Source: Oscillospiraceae bacterium
GTDB lineage: Bacteria; Bacillota; Clostridia; Oscillospirales; Ruminococcaceae
Length of the DNA: 44,354 bases
Assembly: GCA_009781425.1 (NCBI GenBank)
Contig: WQYC01000021.1
Location: 1 to 44,354, forward strand
Reading direction: 5' to 3'
Shown here: in pieces, positions 1 to 8,206 of the stretch
How positions within the stretch are numbered: the stretch's first letter is position 1
How the letters are laid out: each line of letters begins with the position of its first letter
The notes under the pieces: model-generated
Database searches by the model: none
What the model saw: the letters and a program-made list of their open reading frames with translations, nothing else
What the model was told of the DNA's origin: nothing
Position numbers and translations under genes: made by a program

Positions 1-99
1 CCCGGGATTCTGACGGCGGGCGTGATTCTTCTAATCGCGCTTCCAATAACCGTCACAGTCATGAAAAATAAAAAGCGTAAGCGGGAGGAGAACGGCTGA
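1..99 (+). CDS. C-terminal end of a membrane protein (partial)
   Basis: The window opens inside a reading frame that ends in TGA at 97-99. The 32 visible residues form one hydrophobic helix (LTAGVILLIALPITVTV) followed by a lysine/arginine-rich tail, so the protein ends with a transmembrane segment and a short cytoplasmic tail. The stop overlaps the ATG of the next gene (ATGA), which implies translational coupling and a shared operon with the YIP1-type protein and the sugar transporter genes. The rest of the gene lies outside the window, so the family cannot be named. Confidence 0.6.
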   Translation, partial: PGILTAGVILLIALPITVTVMKNKKRKREENG

Positions 100-731
100 T
101 GAGTAAGTATTTCACAAAAGATAAAATGTTCTACTACCGCAGAATCTTCACGAATCCGTTAGATTCCTTTTATGAAATCCGTCACCGCGAATACGGAAGC
201 GTGCCTGTTGCACTGATTTGCGTTTTGCTGTTCGGCTTGGCTTTCACGATGAACCGTATTTTTGCAAGCTTCATAGTAAACGACGTTGACCCGCGCACTG
301 TTAACGGCTTGACTGAAATCGGCGCAGTTTTCCTGCTGTTTCTGCTGTTCTGCGTGGGGAACTGGTCGGTTACCTGCCTGATGAGCGGCGAGGGAAGACT
401 CAAGGATATCGTAACAGTCACAGGCTACTCGCTGACGCCGCTGATTGCCGTTTATATCCCTGCCACGCTTCTTTCGCACGTGGTAGCGGCGGGAGAAGAG
501 GTTTTCTACTTCTTCGCCTTAGCGTTCGGCATAGGCTGGTCGGCGATATTAGTACTGCTCGGAATCATGACGATTCACAATTACAGCCTGCTGAAAACAA
601 TATTAACGCTGATTTTCACATTCTTTGCGATGTTTATATTGATTTTCCTTGCAATGCTGATATTCGACTTAATCAACCAAATCTACACATTCATCTACAG
701 CATCTACACAGAACTAATCTTCCGATATTAA
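99..731 (+). CDS. YIP1-family integral membrane protein
   Basis: A 210-residue protein with a short soluble N-terminus (MSKYFTKDKMFYYRRIFTNP) and five or so hydrophobic helices. The N-terminal tyrosine/arginine stretch, the early 'NP..SFYEIRHREYGS' segment and the helix pattern are typical of bacterial YIP1 proteins. In Paenibacillus-type genomes YIP1 genes commonly sit next to DUF5696 genes and sugar ABC permeases, and the same order is seen here. The function of bacterial YIP1 proteins in these loci is unknown; a helper role in transporter assembly is only a guess. The start at 99 is favoured by GGAGGAG at 83-89 and by the 4-base overlap with the preceding stop. Confidence 0.75.
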   Translation: MSKYFTKDKMFYYRRIFTNPLDSFYEIRHREYGSVPVALICVLLFGLAFTMNRIFASFIVNDVDPRTVNGLTEIGAVFLLFLLFCVGNWSVTCLMSGEGRLKDIVTVTGYSLTPLIAVYIPATLLSHVVAAGEEVFYFFALAFGIGWSAILVLLGIMTIHNYSLLKTILTLIFTFFAMFILIFLAMLIFDLINQIYTFIYSIYTELIFRY

Positions 732-780
732 TTGCACATTAATTGTTCATTGTACATTGTACATTGTTAATTGTAAATAA
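732..780 (+). repeat. Heptad tandem repeat, seven units
   Basis: Directly after the YIP1 stop codon lie seven 7-bp units: TTGCACA, TTAATTG, TTCATTG, TACATTG, TACATTG, TTAATTG, TAAATAA. The period of seven is exact, with degenerate units. A second array of the same period, reading TTGACAG/TTGACAA/TGGACAG, follows spoIIP at 30011-30040. The array fills the gap before the DUF5696 gene, whose ribosome binding site GGGCGG comes right after it. Function is unknown. Confidence 0.6.
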
Positions 781-792
781 GGGCGGTATTAT

Positions 793-3348
793 ATGAAATT
801 AGGTACAAAAATACTACTTTGCATATTAGGCGCGGCACTGCTGATAATCCTGTCGTATCAAGGTTATCTGACGGTTCGCTTCCGCCTGCACAGGGATTAT
901 AAGGACGTGCTGACTCCAAGCGCAGAGCTTGAAGCGGGGACGCCGTTCAGCGGCACAAGCGACCCGCAGGCTCCCGCAGGAATGGTTTTAGCCGCGAGTA
1001 ATAATGTTTTAAAGCTGTTCGTGAACACTGAAACGGCTGAAATCGCCGTGCTTGACTCACGCACGGGGAACATGACCTATTCAAACCCTCCCGAAGCGGC
1101 GAGCGACCCCATTGCGGGCGGCGTTAATAAGTCTATTTTGCAGTCGCAGCTCCTCGTGGAGTTCTACGACCAGAACCGCTTACCCGGCAGATATAATTCC
1201 TTCGACCTTTCAACCTCGCTCGGACAGGTTGAGTTTGAAGCACTTGCAGACGGGTTGCGCATTACTTACACAATCGGCGATATGTCGTATCAGTACGGGC
1301 TTGTACCGCTGTTCATCACTGCGGAAAGATTAGAAGTTTTCACCTCAAGATTATCCGAAAGAGACGCGAGAGATATTACTGCGCGCTTCCCGCCCTCTGA
1401 AGAAATCCCCGGCTTCTTAGAGCTTCACGAAGCTACCCGTAACGGCGCGGCGACTATGCGCCGTCTCAACGAGCGTTTTGAGGAAGCGGGATATACCTAC
1501 GAAGACTTAATGGCTGACTTGGAAGCCTCGGGCGCGGAGGGCGCGATTCCGATTGCTTTTATAGTTCCGCTTGAATACCGCCTTGACGGCGACAGCCTTG
1601 TCGTCAGTATACCTACAGGGCAAGTCCAAGAGCTGGGCGGCGGGAGAATCTTCCGTATTCAGCTTCTGCGCTCATTCGGCGCGGGCGGCGTTGAAGACGA
1701 TGGTTACATCGTTGTTCCCAACGGCTCGGGCTCGCTTATAAGCTTCAACAACGGCAAAACCTACGCAGACGACTACACGCAGTACGTTTACGGGCTTGAC
1801 CCGCTGATGCAGGAATATATAGTCTTAGGCAACAGCGAGCCTGCGCGTATGCCCTACTTCGGTATTCAGCGCACAGGCGCGAACTCGCAAGGGATTTTAG
1901 CGGAAATACAAAGCGGCGACACGCTTGCGGATATTACGGCGAGCGTCTCGGGAAAGCTCAATTCATACAACTATGTTTTCCCGTCGTTCACGCTGCGCGG
2001 TGCGATTTCGCTCGCTATGTTCGGCACTACAGGCAACGAAGCCGAGCTTCCTGTAGTTGAGCAGTACTTCGCTGATGTCGATATAAGAGTACGCTACAGC
2101 TTCCTCACGAACGAGCATGAAGGCTACTCCGGCATGGCGCGTTACGCGCGTGAAGCATTAATTGAACGCGGCGCGTTAACCCCGAGCAACGGCAACGCGG
2201 GCGACGATATTCCTTTCTATATGTCGCTTCTCGGAAGCACGTCGGGTCAGCGCAGATTCCTTTCTGTAGGCTATTACGGGCAGTTCCCGATGACGACCTT
2301 CGCACAGGCTAAGGAAATTTCCGAAACGCTCGCGGACAGCGGAATAAATAATCAAGTAATTAATTATCAGGGCTGGTTCAACCGCGGTTATTATCACGAC
2401 GCACCGAACAGAATCAACCTTGTCAGACAGCTCGGAAGCAGAAGCGAGCTTGAATCGCTGTCGCGGACGGTGGAAGCGAGAGGCGGGAAGCTGTTCCTTG
2501 ACGTTGCGCTTCAGCAGGTGACGTTTGCTTCGCGGCGTTATAACTGGCAGATTGAAACCTCGCGCTACTACGGCGGCGGCATGGTAGCCGTGCAAGGGCA
2601 GAACTGCCCCGACTGCTACAGCAACAGAGCGGCGCTCGGCTACAGAGAAACACTGTATAATCTGCTTTCGCCGAAGTTCTTAGGGCGCAGGGTTGACGAT
2701 TTTGTAAAGGCGTTCGACAGATTTGATGTAACAGGTATTTCACTGCGCGACTTAGGCGACGATTTGCACTCTGACCGCAAGCGCACGGAGCTTATAAACC
2801 GCGAGGAAGCCTTGGAAATCGTTTTAGACAGCTTCGGCAGGCTCGCGAGAACCGATAATTCGCTGATGATTTCGGGCGGCAATATGTATTCTTTTGCGTT
2901 CGGCACTGACTTCATAAACGTTCCGACCTCTCATAATGCACTATACATGGTAGATGAGGAAATTCCTTTCTATCAGATGATTATAGCCGGCGCGGTAAAT
3001 TACGCGGGTGCGCCGATTAACATGAGCAGTGCCTTTGACGAAGACGAGGTAATAGCAAGACTGATTGAATTCGGCGCGTCGCCGCACTTCACGTTTACTG
3101 CGGAAGCATCAGGCGGCTTGAAGTACACAGGCAAGAATTATCTGCACAGCGGGACATTCAGCAACTGGAGCGATTCTGCCGTAAGCATATACACCGAGGT
3201 GAACGAGGCACTTAAATTAGTTTCAGGCAGCGCAATCACCGAGCATGAAATTCTGCCCGACGGCAGACGGCGGGTAACTTATGAAAACGGCGTGATTTTT
3301 GAAATAAACGGAAATAATGTTACCGTTGCGGGAAGGGGAGTGGCGTAA
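793..3348 (+). CDS. DUF5696-type exported protein in sugar ABC operon
   Basis: An 851-residue protein with one N-terminal hydrophobic anchor (about residues 5-27), so most of it is predicted outside the membrane. The length, the sugar-transporter context and the body of the sequence match DUF5696 proteins, which accompany ABC sugar permeases in Paenibacillus-like and clostridial genomes. The second half has stretches reminiscent of a TIM-barrel hydrolase, for example 'DVTGISLRDLGDDLHSD' near residue 650 and 'GGKLFLDVAL'. No catalytic pair can be assigned with confidence, so a hydrolase role is an inference. The stop is immediately followed by the ATG of the first permease with no spacer, indicating coupled translation. 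Confidence 0.7.
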   Translation: MKLGTKILLCILGAALLIILSYQGYLTVRFRLHRDYKDVLTPSAELEAGTPFSGTSDPQAPAGMVLAASNNVLKLFVNTETAEIAVLDSRTGNMTYSNPPEAASDPIAGGVNKSILQSQLLVEFYDQNRLPGRYNSFDLSTSLGQVEFEALADGLRITYTIGDMSYQYGLVPLFITAERLEVFTSRLSERDARDITARFPPSEEIPGFLELHEATRNGAATMRRLNERFEEAGYTYEDLMADLEASGAEGAIPIAFIVPLEYRLDGDSLVVSIPTGQVQELGGGRIFRIQLLRSFGAGGVEDDGYIVVPNGSGSLISFNNGKTYADDYTQYVYGLDPLMQEYIVLGNSEPARMPYFGIQRTGANSQGILAEIQSGDTLADITASVSGKLNSYNYVFPSFTLRGAISLAMFGTTGNEAELPVVEQYFADVDIRVRYSFLTNEHEGYSGMARYAREALIERGALTPSNGNAGDDIPFYMSLLGSTSGQRRFLSVGYYGQFPMTTFAQAKEISETLADSGINNQVINYQGWFNRGYYHDAPNRINLVRQLGSRSELESLSRTVEARGGKLFLDVALQQVTFASRRYNWQIETSRYYGGGMVAVQGQNCPDCYSNRAALGYRETLYNLLSPKFLGRRVDDFVKAFDRFDVTGISLRDLGDDLHSDRKRTELINREEALEIVLDSFGRLARTDNSLMISGGNMYSFAFGTDFINVPTSHNALYMVDEEIPFYQMIIAGAVNYAGAPINMSSAFDEDEVIARLIEFGASPHFTFTAEASGGLKYTGKNYLHSGTFSNWSDSAVSIYTEVNEALKLVSGSAITEHEILPDGRRRVTYENGVIFEINGNNVTVAGRGVA

Positions 3349-4332
3349 ATGTCAGAACAAGCAGAAGTAGTTGCTATCGAAACTCCGCTTCCGAAAAAAA
3401 CTCATAAGCCCCCTAAGAAAAGCAGATTAACATTAGAGCAGAAGAAGTCAATTCGAGGCTTGCTTTTCGTTTCGCCTTTCATTATAGGCTTTGTGATTTT
3501 CTACCTGCGGAGCTTGATTGACACGATTGTGTTCAGTCTTACGCACACGATTATGCCTGAGGGCGCGGCGGCAGGCTTCACGCGGGAATGGGCGGGAATC
3601 GCAAACTTCAGAGAAGCGTTTACCGAGCACCCGACCTTTACGCAGGAATTAGTCGATTCGCTTTTAAACATGAGCGTAGACGTATTGTTGATTATATTCT
3701 TCAGCTTATTCATGGCTCTGATTCTTAATCAGAAATTCAAGGGCAGAACTCTCGCGAGAGCAATATTCTTTCTGCCGGTTATACTTAATTCCGAAGCGAT
3801 TAACTTAGCGATTACCATGGCGCGCGCAATGATGATGGGCGGCATGAGCCCTGTTTCGGCGGAGGTAGTGGAAGCCGCGGGGACTTCGGGACCGAACCTT
3901 ATGTACTACATCTATATGTTTGAGGAGCTCGGGCTGCCGATTGCGTTAATTGACTACGTGGTGGAAGCGGTCATGCGAATAAACGTGATAATTACCGCGT
4001 CGGGCGTGCAGATGATTATATTTATTGCGGCTTTGCAGTCGATTGCACCCTCGCTTTATGAAGTAGCGAAAATTGAAGGCGCGACGCCTTACGAAACATT
4101 TTGGAAGGTTACATTCCCGATGGTTTCGCCGCTGATTATAACCAACGTGGTTTACACAGTGGTAGACTCGTTTATCAGAAGCCCTGTTGTCGGCTTATCG
4201 TACAGGACGATATTCACACTGCATAATTTCTCGCTCGGCTCGGTGTTCAGCTTGGTCAGTATGCTCGCGGTGTGTCTGTTGTTGTTTATCACCTGTGCAA
4301 TTATTTCAAAGCATACCTATTATCACAACTAA
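3349..4332 (+). CDS. Sugar ABC transporter permease, MalF-type
   Basis: A 327-residue inner-membrane permease with a charged cytoplasmic N-terminus and about six transmembrane helices. The binding-protein-dependent permease (EAA) loop is visible as EVAKIEGATPYETFWKVTFP, about 90 residues from the C-terminus; it is the docking site for the ATPase. It should pair with the next gene as the heterodimeric channel of a carbohydrate (CUT1) importer. The start abuts the DUF5696 stop. The loop before the EAA segment holds a glycine/methionine-rich stretch (MMMGGMSPVSAEVV). No ATPase gene is nearby; CUT1 systems commonly share an MsmK-like ATPase encoded elsewhere. Confidence 0.9.
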   Translation: MSEQAEVVAIETPLPKKTHKPPKKSRLTLEQKKSIRGLLFVSPFIIGFVIFYLRSLIDTIVFSLTHTIMPEGAAAGFTREWAGIANFREAFTEHPTFTQELVDSLLNMSVDVLLIIFFSLFMALILNQKFKGRTLARAIFFLPVILNSEAINLAITMARAMMMGGMSPVSAEVVEAAGTSGPNLMYYIYMFEELGLPIALIDYVVEAVMRINVIITASGVQMIIFIAALQSIAPSLYEVAKIEGATPYETFWKVTFPMVSPLIITNVVYTVVDSFIRSPVVGLSYRTIFTLHNFSLGSVFSLVSMLAVCLLLFITCAIISKHTYYHN

Positions 4333-4350
4333 GGAAAGGAGGAATTTATT

Positions 4351-5361
4351 ATGCATGATGTGCAAGATGTAAAGGAAATGCAGGCAAAGCAAGCAGGCTT
4401 CGCAGAAAAGATGAAAGCGAAGTACAACGACAAGCGTTTCGTCAACGAAAGACACCGCGCAATAAGGCAGGGCAAGGACTTGCTGATAATGCTTTTCCGT
4501 ACTGCTTTGGTGCTGGGGCTCAGCTATGTAATTTTAGGGCCGCTCATTGGTATAGTCGCGAATTCCTTCTTCTCGAACTCGGATAAATATTCGCCCATCG
4601 TTTATTTGATTCCGCAGAATCCGACGCTTGAGCGTTACGCGCTTGCGATTATCCGTATGAATTACTGGGAAGTAATGCGGAATATGCTGATTTACGTAGC
4701 AGGGCTGACGATTATTCAGCTTCTTGTCTGTTCAATGGTGGGCTACGGCTTTGCAAGGCATAGCTTCCCGGGCAAGAAAATTCTTTTCGCCTGCGTAATC
4801 ATCATGATTGTTATTCCGTCGCACACAGTTATGCTCCCGCTTTATACGTTTTTCATGGACTTCTTCGGAATCAATCTGCTGGGCGGCTCGAACGCTATTC
4901 TCGGAGGAACAGTTCCGATTATCGTCATGAGCTTCCTTGGAACAGGGCTTCGCGCGGGGTTGTATATTTATATTTTCAACCAGTTCTTCCGCGGACTGCC
5001 TAAGGAAATAGAAGAAGCCGCCGCTATAGACGGCGCGGGCTCGCTCTATACTTACCTCTTCATAATGATGCCCAACGCCATGCCCTCAATCGTTACGGTT
5101 ACGATTTTCTCAATCGTGTGGCAGTATAATGATACGTTCTTCTCGAACTTGTTCATGGTCAGCCCCGACATAGTTATCAGTAAGCAAATTACCTCGCTTC
5201 AAGCGAATATTTCCAACTTAGACCGTATTTATGACCCGGCGATTTCAACCTTGTATTTGTACGCGGGTATTGTTTTAGTTATTATTCCCGTGATTATACT
5301 TTATGTACTGTTACAAAAGCAATTTATTGAGGGGGTGGAACGTAGCGGAATCGTAGGCTAA
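4351..5361 (+). CDS. Carbohydrate ABC transporter permease, MalG-type
   Basis: A 336-residue permease whose EAA loop reads EIEEAAAIDGAGSLYTYLFI, the typical MalG form with the EAAxIDGA core. A long charged N-terminal segment (about 45 residues) precedes the first of about six helices. The C-terminus ends in QKQFIEGVERSGIVG, close to the usual MalG tail (FxxGLTxGAVKG). A strong AAGGAAAGGAGG sits 8-9 bases before the ATG. It is the partner of the MalF-type permease 18 bases upstream. The substrate cannot be read from the permeases; the flanking glycosidases point to a plant cell-wall oligosaccharide. Confidence 0.9.
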   Translation: MHDVQDVKEMQAKQAGFAEKMKAKYNDKRFVNERHRAIRQGKDLLIMLFRTALVLGLSYVILGPLIGIVANSFFSNSDKYSPIVYLIPQNPTLERYALAIIRMNYWEVMRNMLIYVAGLTIIQLLVCSMVGYGFARHSFPGKKILFACVIIMIVIPSHTVMLPLYTFFMDFFGINLLGGSNAILGGTVPIIVMSFLGTGLRAGLYIYIFNQFFRGLPKEIEEAAAIDGAGSLYTYLFIMMPNAMPSIVTVTIFSIVWQYNDTFFSNLFMVSPDIVISKQITSLQANISNLDRIYDPAISTLYLYAGIVLVIIPVIILYVLLQKQFIEGVERSGIVG

Positions 5362-5422
5362 GCACGATAAAACAACAATAAAAATTAAACAAAAAATTAT
5401 TTAGAAAAGAGGAATTAGCTTT

Positions 5423-6700
5423 ATGAAAATTGCAAAAATCCCCAAATTAGCGGCACTGCTTCTCAGCTTTATCATGCTCGTCGGATTATTCGCGGCTTGC
5501 GGCGACAGCGACGAGGGCGAAAAAGGCAGCGACAGAAACGACCCGCCCGCAAACGCAACTGAAAACAACGGCGGCGAACAAACACAACCGACAGCTTCCG
5601 GCGGCACTGTTACTCTGCCTGACAACTTCGTAGGCGTTGACTTTGCAAACGGCAACATTGACTTTTTAATGATGCACTACAGACCCTTGGATTCTTCGCC
5701 GAACGCAAAGGTTGAATTAGTGCAGTGGGGCGGCGCAAACGTCGCTAAAATCACTCCCGACGGAGACTTCGCGCCTTATCTCGCGATTGACGCGGACAGC
5801 CTGCTCGGCGACCGCATAGCTGACGTAGCGGCAATCGAAATCGGAATCGCTGTTCAGCACGCTGACGGCTTCCACGCTGTACAGGGTGAAATCGTTGCCC
5901 GTTACGGCAGCGACGGCAAAACAGCAAAAGCACCCTGGTCAGTTTTCCTTGAAACAAGAAACCCGAACGTTGCAAGAATGGAGCTTAAAGAAGACGAGCG
6001 CATGATTCCCGGTAACTTCAATATGTTCATCATCGACCGCAACGGAAGCGGCTCAAGCGTAGGCGACAACTCTGTTGACGCGGGCGGTGCACCGGGTATT
6101 CTTTACGTTACCTTCATCGGCTTCCGTGATGATGCGGGCAACTTCATTCCCGTTAACGCGGACGCAGGCTTCAACGAGCCCCGCGCCTTCAACGAAAATA
6201 TCGTTGACTTCATCATTGAGCTTGGCGTTGAAATCGGTCTTGATTACGGCGGCATGAACTGTGCAAACTCGAGCAACCCCGAGCATCAGGTCGGCTGGCT
6301 GACAGACGGCGTTGATAGCAATGATTCGCCTTATCTCGCAGAAGAGTGGGCGCAGGCAGAACAGTTAATCTTAGAATTCGCAGCACCTCCGCGCGGTGAG
6401 GTTCAGCTTATTTGGCTCGGCGACGGCGGCGGCTGGCGCTGGACACAGGAAGTAATCATTCCTGCGAACGGCACACAAAGCGAATTCAAAATCGACTTAT
6501 CGTCAACCTTCTCGAATTTTGACGACTTCGGCGAAAGCGAATCCATTAAGCTCATGCTCGGAACCTTTGCTTATCACGTTGAATGTACAAACTGCGACGA
6601 CGGCGAGTGCGACGAGTGCGGCAACGACGGCATGGTGGAATTCACGCAGACTATTGCTGATTTACAGCTTAAAAGAGCGGCTCTCGTAGTTTTTGAGTAA
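5423..6700 (+). CDS. Lipoprotein with carbohydrate-binding-like modules
   Basis: A 425-residue lipoprotein: lipobox LFAAC near residue 26, then a roughly 40-residue Asp/Asn/Gly/Thr-rich linker. Two beta-rich regions follow. The C-terminal one carries VQLIWLGDGGGWRWTQ, nearly the same as VQFIYFGDGNGWSWKD in the surface protein at 13510-14094, so the two share a domain that I infer binds carbohydrate. Between the last strands is a cysteine cluster, CTNCDDGECDECGND (CxxC-x4-CxxC), unusual in an extracellular domain and possibly metal-binding or disulfide-bonded. It lies between the permeases and the solute-binding protein, so it may be an accessory receptor for the same glycan. It lacks the solute-binding-protein fold signature and has no recognised catalytic motif. 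Confidence 0.6.
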   Translation: MKIAKIPKLAALLLSFIMLVGLFAACGDSDEGEKGSDRNDPPANATENNGGEQTQPTASGGTVTLPDNFVGVDFANGNIDFLMMHYRPLDSSPNAKVELVQWGGANVAKITPDGDFAPYLAIDADSLLGDRIADVAAIEIGIAVQHADGFHAVQGEIVARYGSDGKTAKAPWSVFLETRNPNVARMELKEDERMIPGNFNMFIIDRNGSGSSVGDNSVDAGGAPGILYVTFIGFRDDAGNFIPVNADAGFNEPRAFNENIVDFIIELGVEIGLDYGGMNCANSSNPEHQVGWLTDGVDSNDSPYLAEEWAQAEQLILEFAAPPRGEVQLIWLGDGGGWRWTQEVIIPANGTQSEFKIDLSSTFSNFDDFGESESIKLMLGTFAYHVECTNCDDGECDECGNDGMVEFTQTIADLQLKRAALVVFE

Positions 6701-6734
6701 AATTAACTTTAACCTTGAAAGGAGGATTTATTTA

Positions 6735-8126
6735 ATGAAAAAGAGGATTCTTTCTATTATACTTGCGGCATTTATGCTTTTGGCAATGCTCGGAGCTACG
6801 GGGTGCGGCGGTGAAGAAAAACCCGAAGGCGGAGGTCAAAACAACACAAATAACGGCACCAATAATAACAATACCGGCGGCACTTCGCAGGTAGATGCAA
6901 GCGGAGTACGCACCATAAGAATAGGCACATGGTTCGATATGTACTATACGTCACAGCACCAGGACGTATACGATAACCCCGAGGTTTCCGACGTTATTAT
7001 CGCGGAAATGGAGCTCGAAAATATGCGCAAAATCGAGCAGGAGCACAACGTAAGACTTGAATACATCAACCTCACCTGGAACGGTATTCAGGAAAGCCTG
7101 ACAACCTCAATCATGGCAGGCAGACCCGACGTTGACGTTTATCTTGTAGACTTACAATTCGGGATTCCGACAGTTCTCAGCGGCTTCGCAACCTCGCTTG
7201 AAGGCATGGAACTTGCAGGCACTGACGTGTTCACCGACAACGTTGTTATGCAGTCGCTGAACCTTGGACAGGACGATACTTATCTGTTCCGCTCCTCGCT
7301 CATGTCGAGCATACCGAACTATCTTTTAGCGTTCAACTTAGATATGCTGAAGGAGCACAACCTTGAAAATCCGCAGGATTTATGGGACAGAGGCGAATGG
7401 ACATGGGATAAGTGGCAGGAGTACATGGTAGAAATAACCGATACACAGCAGAACATCTTCGGCTGGAGCGGCTACTGGACTAATATGCTTGAGAATCTCG
7501 TTTTCTCCAACGGCTCTACAATCGCTTCGGGTCCTGTAACCACCGTAACAGCTGCACCTACAATCGAAGTATTTGAATTCATCTTCAATATGTATAACAC
7601 CTGGCGCGTGGCTCGTCCGTGGGACGAATCCAACTGGGAAGTTAACAACAATATGTACGCGCGCGGCTTATCGGGCTTCTGGGTAACAGCAGACTGGCTG
7701 ATGGGCGAGCAGGGCGGCGGCGACTTACCGTTTGAGGTTGGCGTTGTACCGTGGCCCGTAGGCCCGAGCGGCAACCAAGCTACTAACAAGCACGGCTCAG
7801 TCGGCGGCAACTGGTACATGATACCCAGAGGCATCGACAATCCGAGACAAGTTTATAACGTAATGTTCGACTGGCTCAACTGGTACGACTATGACCGTGA
7901 AATCGCAGAAGACCTTGAATGGTCACGCAACCAGTATATCACTGACCGTAACTTTGATTACGCGATGATGATGGCGCTCAACACCGGCTTCGACATTTGG
8001 GAGTCTTTAGGGCTTGGCGACGGCTTCTCAATGGTTGAAATCATGGAAGGTGAAAAGACAGCCTCGCAGTACGCGGAAGAGGTTAGAAACGTAATTCAGG
8101 ACGCACTTGATAACTTCTTTGGTTAA
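6735..8126 (+). CDS. Sugar ABC transporter solute-binding lipoprotein
   Basis: A 463-residue family-1 type extracellular solute-binding protein. The signal peptide ends at the lipobox GATGC (Cys24), followed by a Gly/Asn/Thr-rich linker. The body shows the expected pattern: RIGTWFDMYY, a helix-rich lobe, DVYLVDLQFG, and the tryptophan-rich segments LWDRGEWTWDKWQEYM and SGFWVTADW that usually line the sugar site. The ATG at 6735 is chosen because AAAGGAGG ends 9 bases before it and the signal peptide begins there; an upstream in-frame ATG at 6693 lies inside the previous gene and has no ribosome binding site. It should deliver oligosaccharides to the two upstream permeases. Confidence 0.9.
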   Translation: MKKRILSIILAAFMLLAMLGATGCGGEEKPEGGGQNNTNNGTNNNNTGGTSQVDASGVRTIRIGTWFDMYYTSQHQDVYDNPEVSDVIIAEMELENMRKIEQEHNVRLEYINLTWNGIQESLTTSIMAGRPDVDVYLVDLQFGIPTVLSGFATSLEGMELAGTDVFTDNVVMQSLNLGQDDTYLFRSSLMSSIPNYLLAFNLDMLKEHNLENPQDLWDRGEWTWDKWQEYMVEITDTQQNIFGWSGYWTNMLENLVFSNGSTIASGPVTTVTAAPTIEVFEFIFNMYNTWRVARPWDESNWEVNNNMYARGLSGFWVTADWLMGEQGGGDLPFEVGVVPWPVGPSGNQATNKHGSVGGNWYMIPRGIDNPRQVYNVMFDWLNWYDYDREIAEDLEWSRNQYITDRNFDYAMMMALNTGFDIWESLGLGDGFSMVEIMEGEKTASQYAEEVRNVIQDALDNFFG

Positions 8127-8144
8127 AATTAAACTAAAATAGCA

Positions 8145-8179
8145 TAGCGTGACGGGCTTGTTTGAAGCCCGTCATGCTA
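8145..8179 (+). promoter_or_regulatory. Intercistronic stem-loop between solute-binding protein and GH5 genes
   Basis: A 15-bp stem (TAGCGTGACGGGCTT against its complement, with one G-T pair) closes a 5-base loop. No T-run follows, so it is not a classic terminator. Stem-loops at this place in sugar ABC operons often protect the upstream mRNA and raise binding-protein levels over downstream genes; that role is inferred here. Confidence 0.6.
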
Positions 8180-8206
8180 AATTAAAGAAAATGAGGAAAC
8201 AATCCA

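Noticed and set aside
732-780. Short repeats considered as a CRISPR array
   Set aside because: The 7-bp units are contiguous, with no spacers, and no cas genes are near.
3349-5361. A missing ATPase taken as evidence of a broken sugar transporter
   Set aside because: CUT1 importers often share one ATPase encoded elsewhere, so its absence is normal.
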